DNA of 14,544 bases from Planctomycetota bacterium (GCA_021809365.1 JAKBAC010000082.1:1-14544), one strand, 5' to 3'. Positions 7,569 through 13,851 are shown, counted from the stretch's first letter. Translations and numbers: made by a program. Notes: generated by a model from the sequence alone, not told the origin.

Positions 7569-9772
7569 ATCAGGCGCAACGCAACATCGCAGGGTGGATG
7601 GCCCTGGCCGGATTGCTGGTGATCATGGGCGTGCGTCTGACCATACCAGAACCGATCGGCGACGGAGTATGGAGCGGCACGGTAGCGTTTTTGCACACCG
7701 GGTCTTCCACCGTGGGCAACCTGACCGGCCCGGCGGAAGTCATAGGACTGGGAATTCTATCGCTGCTGATCTGCGGCGCAGCGCTGCTGGCGGCAGAATC
7801 TATTTCCCCATGCAGATGGGTGCAGCTTGGCATGATTACCGGTGTGCTGGCGGCAGCGGCGGCGGCTATATTCACAGCGGCTAATCGCTTTGCCGCTCTG
7901 GTTGGGGTCTTTGATCTGGGAATGGCGCTATTAAGCGGATGGACCGCGGGAATTTTATGCCATACTCCCCGGCGTCGGCGGCTGGTCATCGCCGTGCTGG
8001 TGGGGTTGCTTTGTGCCGTAACGCTTAAAGGAATCTATCAGCGGTATGTGGAAATTCCGCAGACGATCCATTATTTTCAAAAGCATCAACAGCAATGGCT
8101 GCGCCAATCCGGTATGCAAGACAACAGCACGCAGGTGAAATTATTTATCAGCCGCTTGAAAAGCGCGGAGGTCAGCGGGTTTGGAATTTTAAGTGACGGA
8201 TTCGCGGAAACATTATGTCCCCTGTTGCTGCTGGGGCTGGCGCTGGCCGTGGCGGGGTTGTTATCAAAACCGGGCGTAACAACCTTGGTGTCAACGCCGG
8301 GGAAAAAAATACGAGGCAACGCCCCAGTGGCGGGAAAGCAGCCGCAGGCGGGCGATCTGAATTTACCCGATCACCTGGTGCTGGGTGCCGTGCTGCTGCT
8401 GATTTCATTGGCCGGTATCGTGGTAGTGGTGTTTACCGGCAGCAAAGGCGGGGCGGCAAGTTTTGTGATTTGCCTTGCAGTTCTGGCCTGGGCATCGTGG
8501 AAGCAAAGGTGGCTCGCCGGGCATAAGCCACTGGCCGTGGCGGCGGTGCTAGGGCTGGCAATTTGCGGAACATTGGGGCTTGTGACCTATGGCGTAATAC
8601 ATCATGGCCTGCCCACCAAGGACCTGCTGTATCGCTGGGACTATTGGACCGGAGCCATGCGGATGATTCAGCGCCATCCGATGACAGGGGTGGGGCTGAA
8701 CAATTTTGGATACCACTATACGCAATTCAAACCTCCCAGTGCGCCGGAAGATGTTAAAGATCCGCACAATATGTTTATCCGCATTGCGGCGGAAGCCGGG
8801 GTGCCGGCGGCGATTGGTTTTGCGGCTCTGGTTTTATGGGGATTTTTGAGCACCCTGTGGAAAAAATCGGAACTCTCCGATGGAGAAACTCCGCGGGAAA
8901 TTCCCGCAGCGGCGTTGATCCTTTTGGCGCTGGTGTGGTGGGCGGGGCGGTTGGCAGTCGATCATCCCGGATTTGGTGCCAAAGGGGTTGCGACTTATCA
9001 ACTGGCGCTTTCAGCGCTGTACGCGGGGGCGGCGGTGGGGGGGATGCTGCTGGCCAATCGCCTGTTGCGTGTGATACATCCGCAATATCAGGTGATCGTA
9101 GCTAACGCCGCCGTGCTGGGGGCGGCGGGAATGGTGCTTTATGATCAGATCAACATGGCCCTGGCCACCGGACCGGCGGCCATGCTTTTCTGGATGATTC
9201 TGGGGACATTCGCAGGACAGAGTGCGGGCCGGCAGCGACTGGAACAGAATTCTCCCGCTCCGCCCGGCAGCACGCGCCGTGCTGCTAACATAATTCTGGG
9301 CGGAGCGCTATGTATTTCCGCACTTATTCTCGCCGCCGTGGTTTGGGTGCCGACGGTGCGCGGAACATTCCCGTGGGACGCATCGACCTATCGCCATACC
9401 TATAAACATGCGATAGCGAAACATGATTGGCCGCAGGCGCTTCAAGCAGCGGATGCGGTATTAGCGCGTGATACACGGTCGCAGGGGTGGTTGCAGCGGA
9501 AAATCAGCGTGGAGATGCAAATGGGAATAAATCCACGGCAGACCGTACTTACGCTGCTGGCGATCAACCGCACCGACGCGCGGGTGCGATTGCCGTATGC
9601 CCAGACCAGTCGGGCGGGCCTGACCGTAACGCAGCGGATTGCGCAATTGAAACTGGCGTTGCAACTCAATAGCGCGTTGGCAAAAAATGAGGTTGAGCGT
9701 TTGTCACCGCGGGAAGTGGCGAAGATACACGCCGAGATTAAAAAATTAACCGCCGAGATCTCTGTGCGGTAG
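7565..9772 (+). CDS. O-antigen ligase/polymerase-like membrane protein (Wzy_C type)
   Basis: The 735-residue product has many hydrophobic helices over residues 1-590 and a Wzy/WaaL-type core: G-S-K-G-G-A (about 291), then R-H-P-M-T-G-V-G-L-N-N-F-G (about 368-380) and P-H-N-M-F-I-R-I-A-A-E-A-G (about 399-411). Such proteins polymerise or ligate lipid-linked glycans on the outer face of the inner membrane. After the last membrane helix, residues about 603-735 form a soluble, helical, TPR-like tail (W-P-Q-A-L-Q-A-A-D-A-V-L-A), an arrangement also seen in planctomycete ligase homologues. I chose the ATG at 7565 because it overlaps the stop of the upstream transferase as ATGA and begins a normal membrane-protein N-terminus; the open frame extends back to 7508. 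Ligase and polymerase cannot be told apart here. Confidence 0.88.
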   Translation: MNQAQRNIAGWMALAGLLVIMGVRLTIPEPIGDGVWSGTVAFLHTGSSTVGNLTGPAEVIGLGILSLLICGAALLAAESISPCRWVQLGMITGVLAAAAAAIFTAANRFAALVGVFDLGMALLSGWTAGILCHTPRRRRLVIAVLVGLLCAVTLKGIYQRYVEIPQTIHYFQKHQQQWLRQSGMQDNSTQVKLFISRLKSAEVSGFGILSDGFAETLCPLLLLGLALAVAGLLSKPGVTTLVSTPGKKIRGNAPVAGKQPQAGDLNLPDHLVLGAVLLLISLAGIVVVVFTGSKGGAASFVICLAVLAWASWKQRWLAGHKPLAVAAVLGLAICGTLGLVTYGVIHHGLPTKDLLYRWDYWTGAMRMIQRHPMTGVGLNNFGYHYTQFKPPSAPEDVKDPHNMFIRIAAEAGVPAAIGFAALVLWGFLSTLWKKSELSDGETPREIPAAALILLALVWWAGRLAVDHPGFGAKGVATYQLALSALYAGAAVGGMLLANRLLRVIHPQYQVIVANAAVLGAAGMVLYDQINMALATGPAAMLFWMILGTFAGQSAGRQRLEQNSPAPPGSTRRAANIILGGALCISALILAAVVWVPTVRGTFPWDASTYRHTYKHAIAKHDWPQALQAADAVLARDTRSQGWLQRKISVEMQMGINPRQTVLTLLAINRTDARVRLPYAQTSRAGLTVTQRIAQLKLALQLNSALAKNEVERLSPREVAKIHAEIKKLTAEISVR

Positions 9773-9776
9773 AGAC

Positions 9777-10307
9777 TTACAAACGCCGGTACATCTGTTC
9801 CGGATGTTCGGCATGTTGGGCGGCTAATTCCACATAGTGCTGATTGTTGGAGCGCATGTCGTTTAGTTCAGCTTCTCTTACCGGGCGGACTATTTTTGCC
9901 GGGACCCCCATGACGGTTTGCCCATCGGGAATCACCATTCCCGGTGACACCACCGCACCGGCTGCAACGATGCAGTTTTTCCCCACCACCGCCCCACCGA
10001 GGATGACTGCTTTCATTCCAATAAGTGTGCCCTCGCCTACCGAAGCGCCATGTACCACCGCGCCGTGGCCAATGGTTACGTTGTCACCGATAACCAGCGG
10101 TTGGTTATAGTCACAATGCAGCACGGAATTTTCCTGTACATTAACCGCCCGGCCCAGACGAATGGGTGCCACATCACCGCGGATGGTTACGCCAAACCAG
10201 ATACTGCAATCCGCACCCAGGGTCACGTCGCCGCAAATCACGGCATTAGTGGCCTGCCAATGCTGGTCAACACGTTGCATCCGGGCGTTGCTGATATAGT
10301 TGCTCAT
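9777..10307 (-). CDS. Gamma-class carbonic anhydrase-like hexapeptide-repeat protein
   Basis: The 176-residue product is a left-handed beta-helix protein of the YrdA/PaaY/CaiE type. The three metal-binding histidines of the gamma carbonic anhydrase family are present at H64 (V-L-H-C-D), H81 (I-G-H-G-A) and H86 (V-V-H-G-A), together with R43/D45 (I-R-G-D) and Q58. The conserved ending G-V-P-A-K-I-V-R follows. Whether it hydrates CO2 or is a structural homologue cannot be decided; many bacterial relatives show little activity. The start at 10307 has no well-placed ribosome site (AAGG lies only two bases away), but a -10 element sits six bases upstream, suggesting a leaderless transcript. Its stop is four bases from the convergent stop of the ligase gene. 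Confidence 0.92.
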   Translation of the reverse strand: MSNYISNARMQRVDQHWQATNAVICGDVTLGADCSIWFGVTIRGDVAPIRLGRAVNVQENSVLHCDYNQPLVIGDNVTIGHGAVVHGASVGEGTLIGMKAVILGGAVVGKNCIVAAGAVVSPGMVIPDGQTVMGVPAKIVRPVREAELNDMRSNNQHYVELAAQHAEHPEQMYRRL

Positions 10308-10313
10308 GGCCTT

Positions 10314-10341
10314 ATTATGCCCAAAGAGAGGGTCTTATAAA
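10314..10341 (-). promoter_or_regulatory. Promoter of the carbonic anhydrase-like gene, possibly leaderless
   Basis: TTTATA (10341-10336), a 16-base spacer and CATAAT (10319-10314) on the minus strand. Only six bases (AAGGCC) separate the -10 hexamer from the ATG at 10307, so transcription would start at or beside the start codon. Confidence 0.45.
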
Positions 10342-10440
10342 AGTCCGGGGCTGGCGATATATTCATATAAGCAAATAAATGACCAGTTTGGGCTGTGAAA
10401 ATGAGCAAAACGGTTGTAATAAAAAATCGACAAAAAAATC

Positions 10441-10469
10441 TTTCGTTTCAACTTTTTAATTGCTATACT
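10441..10469 (+). promoter_or_regulatory. Extended -10 promoter before the DUF2617-like gene
   Basis: TGC-TATACT (10461-10469) is an extended -10 element inside AT-rich sequence. The -35 region, TTTCGT (10441-10446, 17-base spacer), is weak. Transcription would start near 10476, about 370 bases before the gene. Confidence 0.5.
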
Positions 10470-10470
10470 T

Positions 10471-10750
10471 TACGAAACCAAGTGTGGTTGCCTGTCGTAT
10501 TTGATCTTATGTTGATCGTCGGCAGCAGGCTGCGGAATTAATTCCGCAGCCACCAACGCTGGCCAAACGGTGGTTTCCGACGTCCTATTATGGGGTCTGC
10601 AACACCGGTGGTAAGGGAGGGTGCTTTTGGAGCTGGAAATGCTGAAGTTATCGCGTAAAAGCGAGATTGTGAAATAAAGATACAAAGTAGCTGACGTAAA
10701 TGTTTGCAAGGTGTAGGTTTTTGTCGACCCCCCATATATCGTCGGCAGCA
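10471..10750 (+). ncRNA. Candidate structured leader or small RNA
   Basis: The transcript predicted from the promoter at 10464-10469 can fold strongly. A nested 5' hairpin pairs TACGA/TCGTA (10471-10475 and 10495-10499) around AACCA/TGGTT (10476-10480 and 10485-10489). A perfect palindrome follows at 10528-10551. Next come CCACC/GGTGG arms after the palindrome and TCGC/GCGA near 10655. I do not recognise it as a known riboswitch, 6S, tmRNA, SRP or RNase P RNA. The right boundary is a guess, and there is no clear terminator before the gene, so a 5' leader is as likely as a separate RNA. The transcript probably begins near 10476, slightly inside the first arm, which weakens that hairpin. Confidence 0.3.
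10528..10551. repeat. Perfect 24-bp palindrome
   Basis: GGCTGCGGAATT (10528-10539) is followed without a spacer by its exact reverse complement (10540-10551). In RNA it would form a ten-base-pair stem with a TTAA loop. As DNA it is a two-fold symmetric site of the kind bound by dimeric regulators. No T-run follows, so it is not an obvious terminator. Confidence 0.85.
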
Positions 10751-10846
10751 ACCTGAAAGGTAAATCAATGGAACGGGACGGCAAACAGGATGTTGCCCCC
10801 GAATTTTAATGAGGTAAGGCCTATGAAAACCCAAAAGGAATTGACC

Positions 10847-11395
10847 ATGAGTGTGCATCACAAGAAACCGCGCAGTGCCGGTGTCTCCGTGCTGGTGTAT
10901 GACCGTCCCCTGCATCCGGAATTAATTTCCGCGGATATTCGCCGCGCTAGGGCTGTGGGTGAATTTGATGTCAATATCTGGCTGTTAAACAACGGTGGCC
11001 ACATGCTGGTCATTACCGGCCCGCACACGGTTTGTGAACTTTGCTGCTTCCCGAATAAATCTCTTCCGGAACGCGGCCTGTTGGAACGCATTCCCTGCAA
11101 GGGCGATAAACTTTATGATGTCGCTCTGGGTGAAACGCATCATTATTACCTGGCTATTAATGAAGAGCACGTGACCGATACACTGTTTGAAAATTCGGTT
11201 GCCGAGCTGCTGCGCATTGCCGACGAACAAAACGGCGTCGTTTCTCACCGAAAAAATGAACTGGGCGAAACCGTTGGTTTATCCGTCGTGGTCACACAGT
11301 TGCACCGCCGGGCTGTGCATATTGAGGGTTTCCACCTTCTCAATGACGCTCATGTTCTGGTGCGTACGCAATCGGTGGTAGAGCCTACGCGATAA
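10847..11395 (+). CDS. DUF2617-like protein
   Basis: The 182-residue product begins M-S-V-H-H-K-K-P-R-S-A-G and contains L-V-Y-D-R-P-L-H-P-E-L near the N-terminus and F-H-L-L-N-D-A-H-V-L-V-R-T-Q-S at the end. This resembles planctomycete DUF2617 proteins as I remember them; their function is unknown. No signal peptide, membrane helix or catalytic motif is visible. A Cys-rich C-E-L-C-C stretch lies at about residues 63-67. The start at 10847 has AAGGAA six bases upstream; an in-frame ATG at 10823 with GAGG eight bases upstream is an alternative that would add eight residues. It stands alone after a long, possibly structured leader and converges on the PilZ gene. Confidence 0.75.
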   Translation: MSVHHKKPRSAGVSVLVYDRPLHPELISADIRRARAVGEFDVNIWLLNNGGHMLVITGPHTVCELCCFPNKSLPERGLLERIPCKGDKLYDVALGETHHYYLAINEEHVTDTLFENSVAELLRIADEQNGVVSHRKNELGETVGLSVVVTQLHRRAVHIEGFHLLNDAHVLVRTQSVVEPTR

Positions 11396-11435
11396 TTCGC
11401 CAGAAGCCTGAGTATTGAGAAGTGCCAAAATGTCG

Positions 11436-11460
11436 CACCTGCACTGCCCCTTGGCAGGTG
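11436..11460 (+). terminator. Possible terminator of the DUF2617-like gene
   Basis: CACCTGC (11436-11442), an 11-base loop and GCAGGTG (11454-11460) form a seven-base-pair stem 40 bases after the stop codon. The following sequence has only a short, delayed T-run (AATTTT at 11469-11474), so termination would be weak. Confidence 0.35.
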
Positions 11461-11494
11461 TGTTGGGGAATTTTCATAGCGACACTATGGCCGA

Positions 11495-11553
11495 TCAGAT
11501 AAAATAAATCAGCGGCGAAGGGCAACGCCTGAACGTGCCAGTCGCCGCTGATT
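11495..11553 (-). terminator. Intrinsic terminator of the PilZ gene
   Basis: Twelve perfectly paired bases, AATCAGCGGCGA (11507-11518) with TCGCCGCTGATT (11542-11553), enclose a second small stem (GGCA..CG with CG-TGCC). On the minus strand the hairpin is followed by a T-rich tail (TTTATTTTAT, about 11508-11497). It lies 41 bases after the stop of the minus-strand PilZ gene and has no T-run in the plus direction. Confidence 0.75.
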
Positions 11554-11594
11554 ATGGGGCATAGTTCATTTAGCAGACAGCGGTAGACTGGCTG

Positions 11595-12038
11595 TCATGC
11601 TGTTTGGATCTCGGCTGCCCAGGCTTTTTTCAGCCAAGCTTGGGGAATACGGGTCGTCCCGGTGGGGTCGGTCAGAGTTTCCTCAAATTCCGTTCCCGCC
11701 CGATAGCCGCCCTGCGGCAATTGCCGGCAAAAGCGCACGAGGCACAAAACCAACATGCCCCCGCCTTCGCGAAACTGCAAAGGTGCAACGACATATTCAT
11801 TTTCCTGTAAACGGCGGCGGGTTAAAAACCCCATCCCTTTCAGCGAAACATCTTCGGTATTCACTCGAAAGGCTGCGCTCCGGGGCCGTTCAGGTCGCGG
11901 AAGACGCTTTAACCACATAATTTGCTGCACAGGCCGCCGCCGATGCTTGCGGCCCAGAGATTCCCCTTCAGTCTTCAAATTTTCAATAATTTGAAGAATC
12001 TGTTTTCGCTCATTGATAGATAAATTAGTCGCGCTCAC
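11595..12038 (-). CDS. PilZ domain protein, probable c-di-GMP sensor
   Basis: The 147-residue product has both parts of the PilZ c-di-GMP site: R30-xxx-R34 (R-K-H-R-R) and D63-x-S65-x-x-G68 (D-V-S-L-K-G). These sit at the expected spacing before a beta-barrel segment. Residues 1-29 are a short helical lead-in. No output domain is attached, so it probably acts by binding a partner, unidentified here. The GTG at 12038 is preferred because GGAG (12049-12046) lies seven bases upstream; a GTG at 12053 would add five residues but has no clear ribosome site. It is a single-gene unit with its own terminator. No GGDEF or EAL gene is present in the window. Confidence 0.85.
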   Translation of the reverse strand: MSATNLSINERKQILQIIENLKTEGESLGRKHRRRPVQQIMWLKRLPRPERPRSAAFRVNTEDVSLKGMGFLTRRRLQENEYVVAPLQFREGGGMLVLCLVRFCRQLPQGGYRAGTEFEETLTDPTGTTRIPQAWLKKAWAAEIQTA

Positions 12039-12163
12039 CGCACTGCTCCGCACAGGATTCTTGCCAACCGTATGTTATCGAACCAAAGCAGAAAAAAGGT
12101 TTACGAATTCTTCACAGAATTTAATTTGAGCCAAACTTTAATCCTTTACGCGTCTGCGGGCCG

Positions 12164-12191
12164 ATAATCAATATGTTTTGTTTTACTGCAA
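12164..12191 (-). promoter_or_regulatory. Possible PilZ gene promoter
   Basis: TTGCAG (12191-12186), a 16-base spacer and GATTAT (12169-12164) on the minus strand. An alternative uses TTGACT (12210-12205) with a 19-base spacer to TAAAAC. The leader would be about 120 bases. Confidence 0.3.
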
Positions 12192-12268
12192 TCCATAAAA
12201 TACCAGTCAAATGCGCGACATTGGCACGGCATCCCAAAAGGGGCTTTTCGGTCCCTGGTCAAAGATTT

Positions 12269-12299
12269 TTGTGCTATTGTCCAATTGTGTTCCTATAAT
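12269..12299 (+). promoter_or_regulatory. Promoter of the small membrane protein gene
   Basis: A perfect TATAAT (12294-12299) is preceded by TTGTGC (12269-12274) at a long 19-base spacing. Start is predicted near 12306, about 60 bases before the ATG at 12370. Confidence 0.45.
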
Positions 12300-12369
12300 A
12301 AGGCCTGAAGAGTTATCTTGAATTGCGCCGGCAGGGCGCTATGCTGTTAATTAGAAAGTGAGTGACCAC

Positions 12370-12651
12370 ATGGGGTGTTTTCTCGTTATTTTTGGATTTT
12401 TCTGGCCGCGGGCCATGCTGGTGTTGCTATGGCTTTTCTCGGCCTATCCGCAACGGGCGTTCCATGGCATGTTGTTTCCGTTGCTGGGATTTATTTTTCT
12501 GCCCACGACCACGTTGGGATATGAGCTGGCGATGAACTGGAGTTCCCACGGGATAACGGGGCTGTGGTGGATTTTGCCGGTCGTGGGATTGCTCCATGAT
12601 CTGGGACATTTGGGTTATTCCAGCAGTTGGAAAAACCGCCAGGCGGCGTAG
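12370..12651 (+). CDS. Small hypothetical membrane protein
   Basis: The 93-residue product has three hydrophobic stretches: about 3-24 (F-L-V-I-F-G-F-F-W...), 33-54 (M-L-F-P-L-L-G-F-I-F-L-P-T-T-T-L) and 65-85 (G-L-W-W-I-L-P-V-V-G-L-L). It ends in a short basic tail. Short proteins with R-A-F and P-L-L-G-F-I-F-L-P-T-T-T-L in this order are familiar as uncharacterised bacterial membrane proteins; I know no function. The ATG at 12370 follows purine-rich GAAAGTGAG; an in-frame GTG at 12358 is an alternative adding four residues. It has its own promoter and is not in an operon. Confidence 0.7.
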   Translation: MGCFLVIFGFFWPRAMLVLLWLFSAYPQRAFHGMLFPLLGFIFLPTTTLGYELAMNWSSHGITGLWWILPVVGLLHDLGHLGYSSSWKNRQAA

Positions 12652-12717
12652 GGACACGAGGAGGTAGAATTTAGGAGTGAGGAGTTAGAAGAGTCTGGAA
12701 GCCCTATGCTTTCAAAA

Positions 12718-12738
12718 AAAAGGTGTCAGGTACCTTTT
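12718..12738 (+). repeat. A/T-rich hairpin with GGTGTCAGGTACC core
   Basis: AAAAGGT (12718-12724) and ACCTTTT (12732-12738) pair around a seven-base loop. The core sequence is one I associate, from memory, with repeats found near REP-associated (IS200-like) transposases. It is followed by CTTCTTT, so it could also terminate the small membrane gene, 67 bases upstream. Confidence 0.45.
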
Positions 12739-12763
12739 CTTCTTTAACGCCGTGCGTCCGCAG

Positions 12764-12834
12764 AGCACCGGATGATTAATCCGGTGGTTTATCCAGTGCC
12801 GCAAACCGACCACCGGGTTATCACCACGGTGCTC
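12764..12834. repeat. Nested palindromic cluster (cloverleaf-capable)
   Basis: Outer arms GAGCACCG (12764-12771) and CGGTGCTC (12827-12834) are exact complements. Inside, CACCGGAT/ATCCGGTG (12766-12773 and 12779-12786) forms an eight-base-pair hairpin with loop GATTA, and CGGTGG/CCACCG (12782-12787 and 12810-12815) forms another. The stems compete, so more than one fold is possible. This resembles REP-type or miniature-element ends. Confidence 0.6.
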
Positions 12835-12907
12835 CAGGACGCGATGTTCCGTCGTCGCAACCCGGCTATTACTGGGACAGGTTCCTGGGGGGAACGGTTA
12901 CAAATTC

Positions 12908-12935
12908 GAGATTTGATATTTGAGATTTGAAATTC
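12908..12935. repeat. 14-bp tandem repeat, two units
   Basis: GAGATTTGATATTT (12908-12921) is followed directly by GAGATTTGAAATTC (12922-12935), identical at 12 of 14 positions. The AT-rich block contrasts with the GC-rich flanks. Confidence 0.6.
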
Positions 12936-13004
12936 CGGATTCCAGAGCGCAGCGGAGTTAATGCGCGTCGCGCGGATGCTCAGGCGGCATGGGGCGCGGG
13001 GGTG

Positions 13005-13013
13005 TGGTAAAAT
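13005..13013 (+). promoter_or_regulatory. Extended -10 promoter of tatD, leaderless geometry
   Basis: TGG-TAAAAT is an extended -10 element with no recognisable -35. Its last base is six bases from the tatD ATG at 13020, which places the predicted start on the A of the start codon. No ribosome site is visible. Confidence 0.5.
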
Positions 13014-13019
13014 CGGGTT

Positions 13020-13796
13020 ATGTTGATTGATACACATTGCCATCTTACATACGAGGGTCTGGAAGAGCGGCAGGCGGAGGTGGTGCGGCGCGCGACTTTG
13101 GCGGGCGTGCTTCGGATGATCTGCATCGGGACACATCCGGCGGATCATCCACGGGTGCTGGAAACACTTGCCGCGCATGGACAAGTGTTTGGCGCGCTGG
13201 GAATTCACCCGCATTATGCCGGCGAGGCGGCGGAAAATTTTGTCGATGAATTGCAAGTCGCGATTGGCAGTTCTGCCAAGGTATTGGCGGTGGGTGAATG
13301 CGGACTTGATTATCATGGCAACTCTGCGTTGCCGCAGGCGCAGAAAATCGTTTTCCAGCGGCAGATTGACCTCGCTGAACAATTACGTATGCCGATGATT
13401 CTACACGTGCGCGACGCCCATGCGGATGCTTTAGAAATCATGCAAAAGCACACCACGGTGCGTTTTGTAGTGCATTGTTTTACCGGCACGCCGGAGGAAT
13501 GTACGCGGTGGCTGGAACTGGGAGCGTATATAGGCTTGACCGGAATTATTACGTACAAAAATGCTCCGGATGTACGGGCCGCGTGCAAGCTGGTTCCGGA
13601 AGACCGTTTATTGATTGAAACCGATGCGCCTTATTTAACTCCGCAGGCGGTGCGAAAAATAAAAACTAATGAGCCGGCATTTACCGCGTATGTGGCCGAA
13701 CGTGTCGCCGCCGAACGCGGGTGGACGCTCGAACAAACCGGTGAAATAACGTCCGCCAACGCGGTACGACTTTTTGGCCGGGCGTTGGTGGAATAA
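13020..13796 (+). CDS. tatD: TatD family metal-dependent hydrolase (DNase)
   Basis: TatD proteins are TIM-barrel, two-metal hydrolases with DNase/exonuclease activity in studied members. The 258-residue product has the full ligand set: H6 and H8 (D-T-H-C-H-L), E93 (G-E-C-G-L-D-Y-H), H129 (I-L-H-V-R), H152 (V-H-C-F-T-G) and D202 (E-T-D-A-P-Y-L). Length is normal for the family. The usual P-x-x-x-R-G-k-x-N-E-P segment is altered to P-Q-A-V-R-K-I-K-T-N-E-P. The start at 13020 is the first in-frame ATG before the metal motif, with no ribosome site but a -10 element next to it. It stands alone and converges on the HEAT/TPR gene. The symbol refers to the family; TatD and YcfH-like paralogues cannot be separated here. 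Confidence 0.95.
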   Translation: MLIDTHCHLTYEGLEERQAEVVRRATLAGVLRMICIGTHPADHPRVLETLAAHGQVFGALGIHPHYAGEAAENFVDELQVAIGSSAKVLAVGECGLDYHGNSALPQAQKIVFQRQIDLAEQLRMPMILHVRDAHADALEIMQKHTTVRFVVHCFTGTPEECTRWLELGAYIGLTGIITYKNAPDVRAACKLVPEDRLLIETDAPYLTPQAVRKIKTNEPAFTAYVAERVAAERGWTLEQTGEITSANAVRLFGRALVE

Positions 13797-13851
13797 TTAA
13801 AATCGCTTCAGGATGGTGGCCGAAATAAATTCCCGGTTTGGCGTGCACTCT

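Larger units (their letters stand above)
10308..10846. other. Gene-free divergent spacer, AT-rich then palindromic
   Basis: No supported gene was found. Minus-strand frames at 10470-10784 and 10538-10915 have no recognisable domain. The left half (about 10350-10475) is AT-rich and holds promoters facing both ways; the right half holds a 5' hairpin (10471-10499), a 24-bp perfect palindrome (10528-10551) and a 13-bp direct repeat (10515-10527 and 10738-10750). Confidence 0.6.
12039..12369. other. Divergent spacer between PilZ and small membrane gene
   Basis: These 331 bases hold no gene that I can support. They are AT-rich and contain one promoter candidate for each flanking gene (12164-12191 minus, 12269-12299 plus). 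Confidence 0.6.
12652..13019. other. Repeat-rich gene-free spacer before tatD
   Basis: No gene was found in these 368 bases. From left to right they hold a purine-rich stretch with repeated GGAG/TTAG words (12659-12693), an A/T hairpin (12718-12738), a nested palindromic cluster (12764-12834), a GTTCC/GGAAC hairpin (12881-12895) and a 14-bp tandem repeat (12908-12935). GC-rich sequence and the tatD promoter follow. This texture suggests remnants of small non-autonomous repeats. Confidence 0.55.

Noticed and set aside
10470..10915. Minus-strand open frames of 104 and 125 codons
   Set aside because: They overlap the DUF2617-like gene or its leader, lack ribosome sites and look non-protein-like; the longer one reads through the 5' part of a supported gene.
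12652..13019. A complete insertion sequence
   Set aside because: No transposase frame or pair of long terminal inverted repeats is present; only short palindromes and repeats.
12789..13382. Minus-strand open frame of 197 codons
   Set aside because: It runs through the repeat-rich spacer and is antisense to the N-terminal third of tatD, whose metal ligands are intact.
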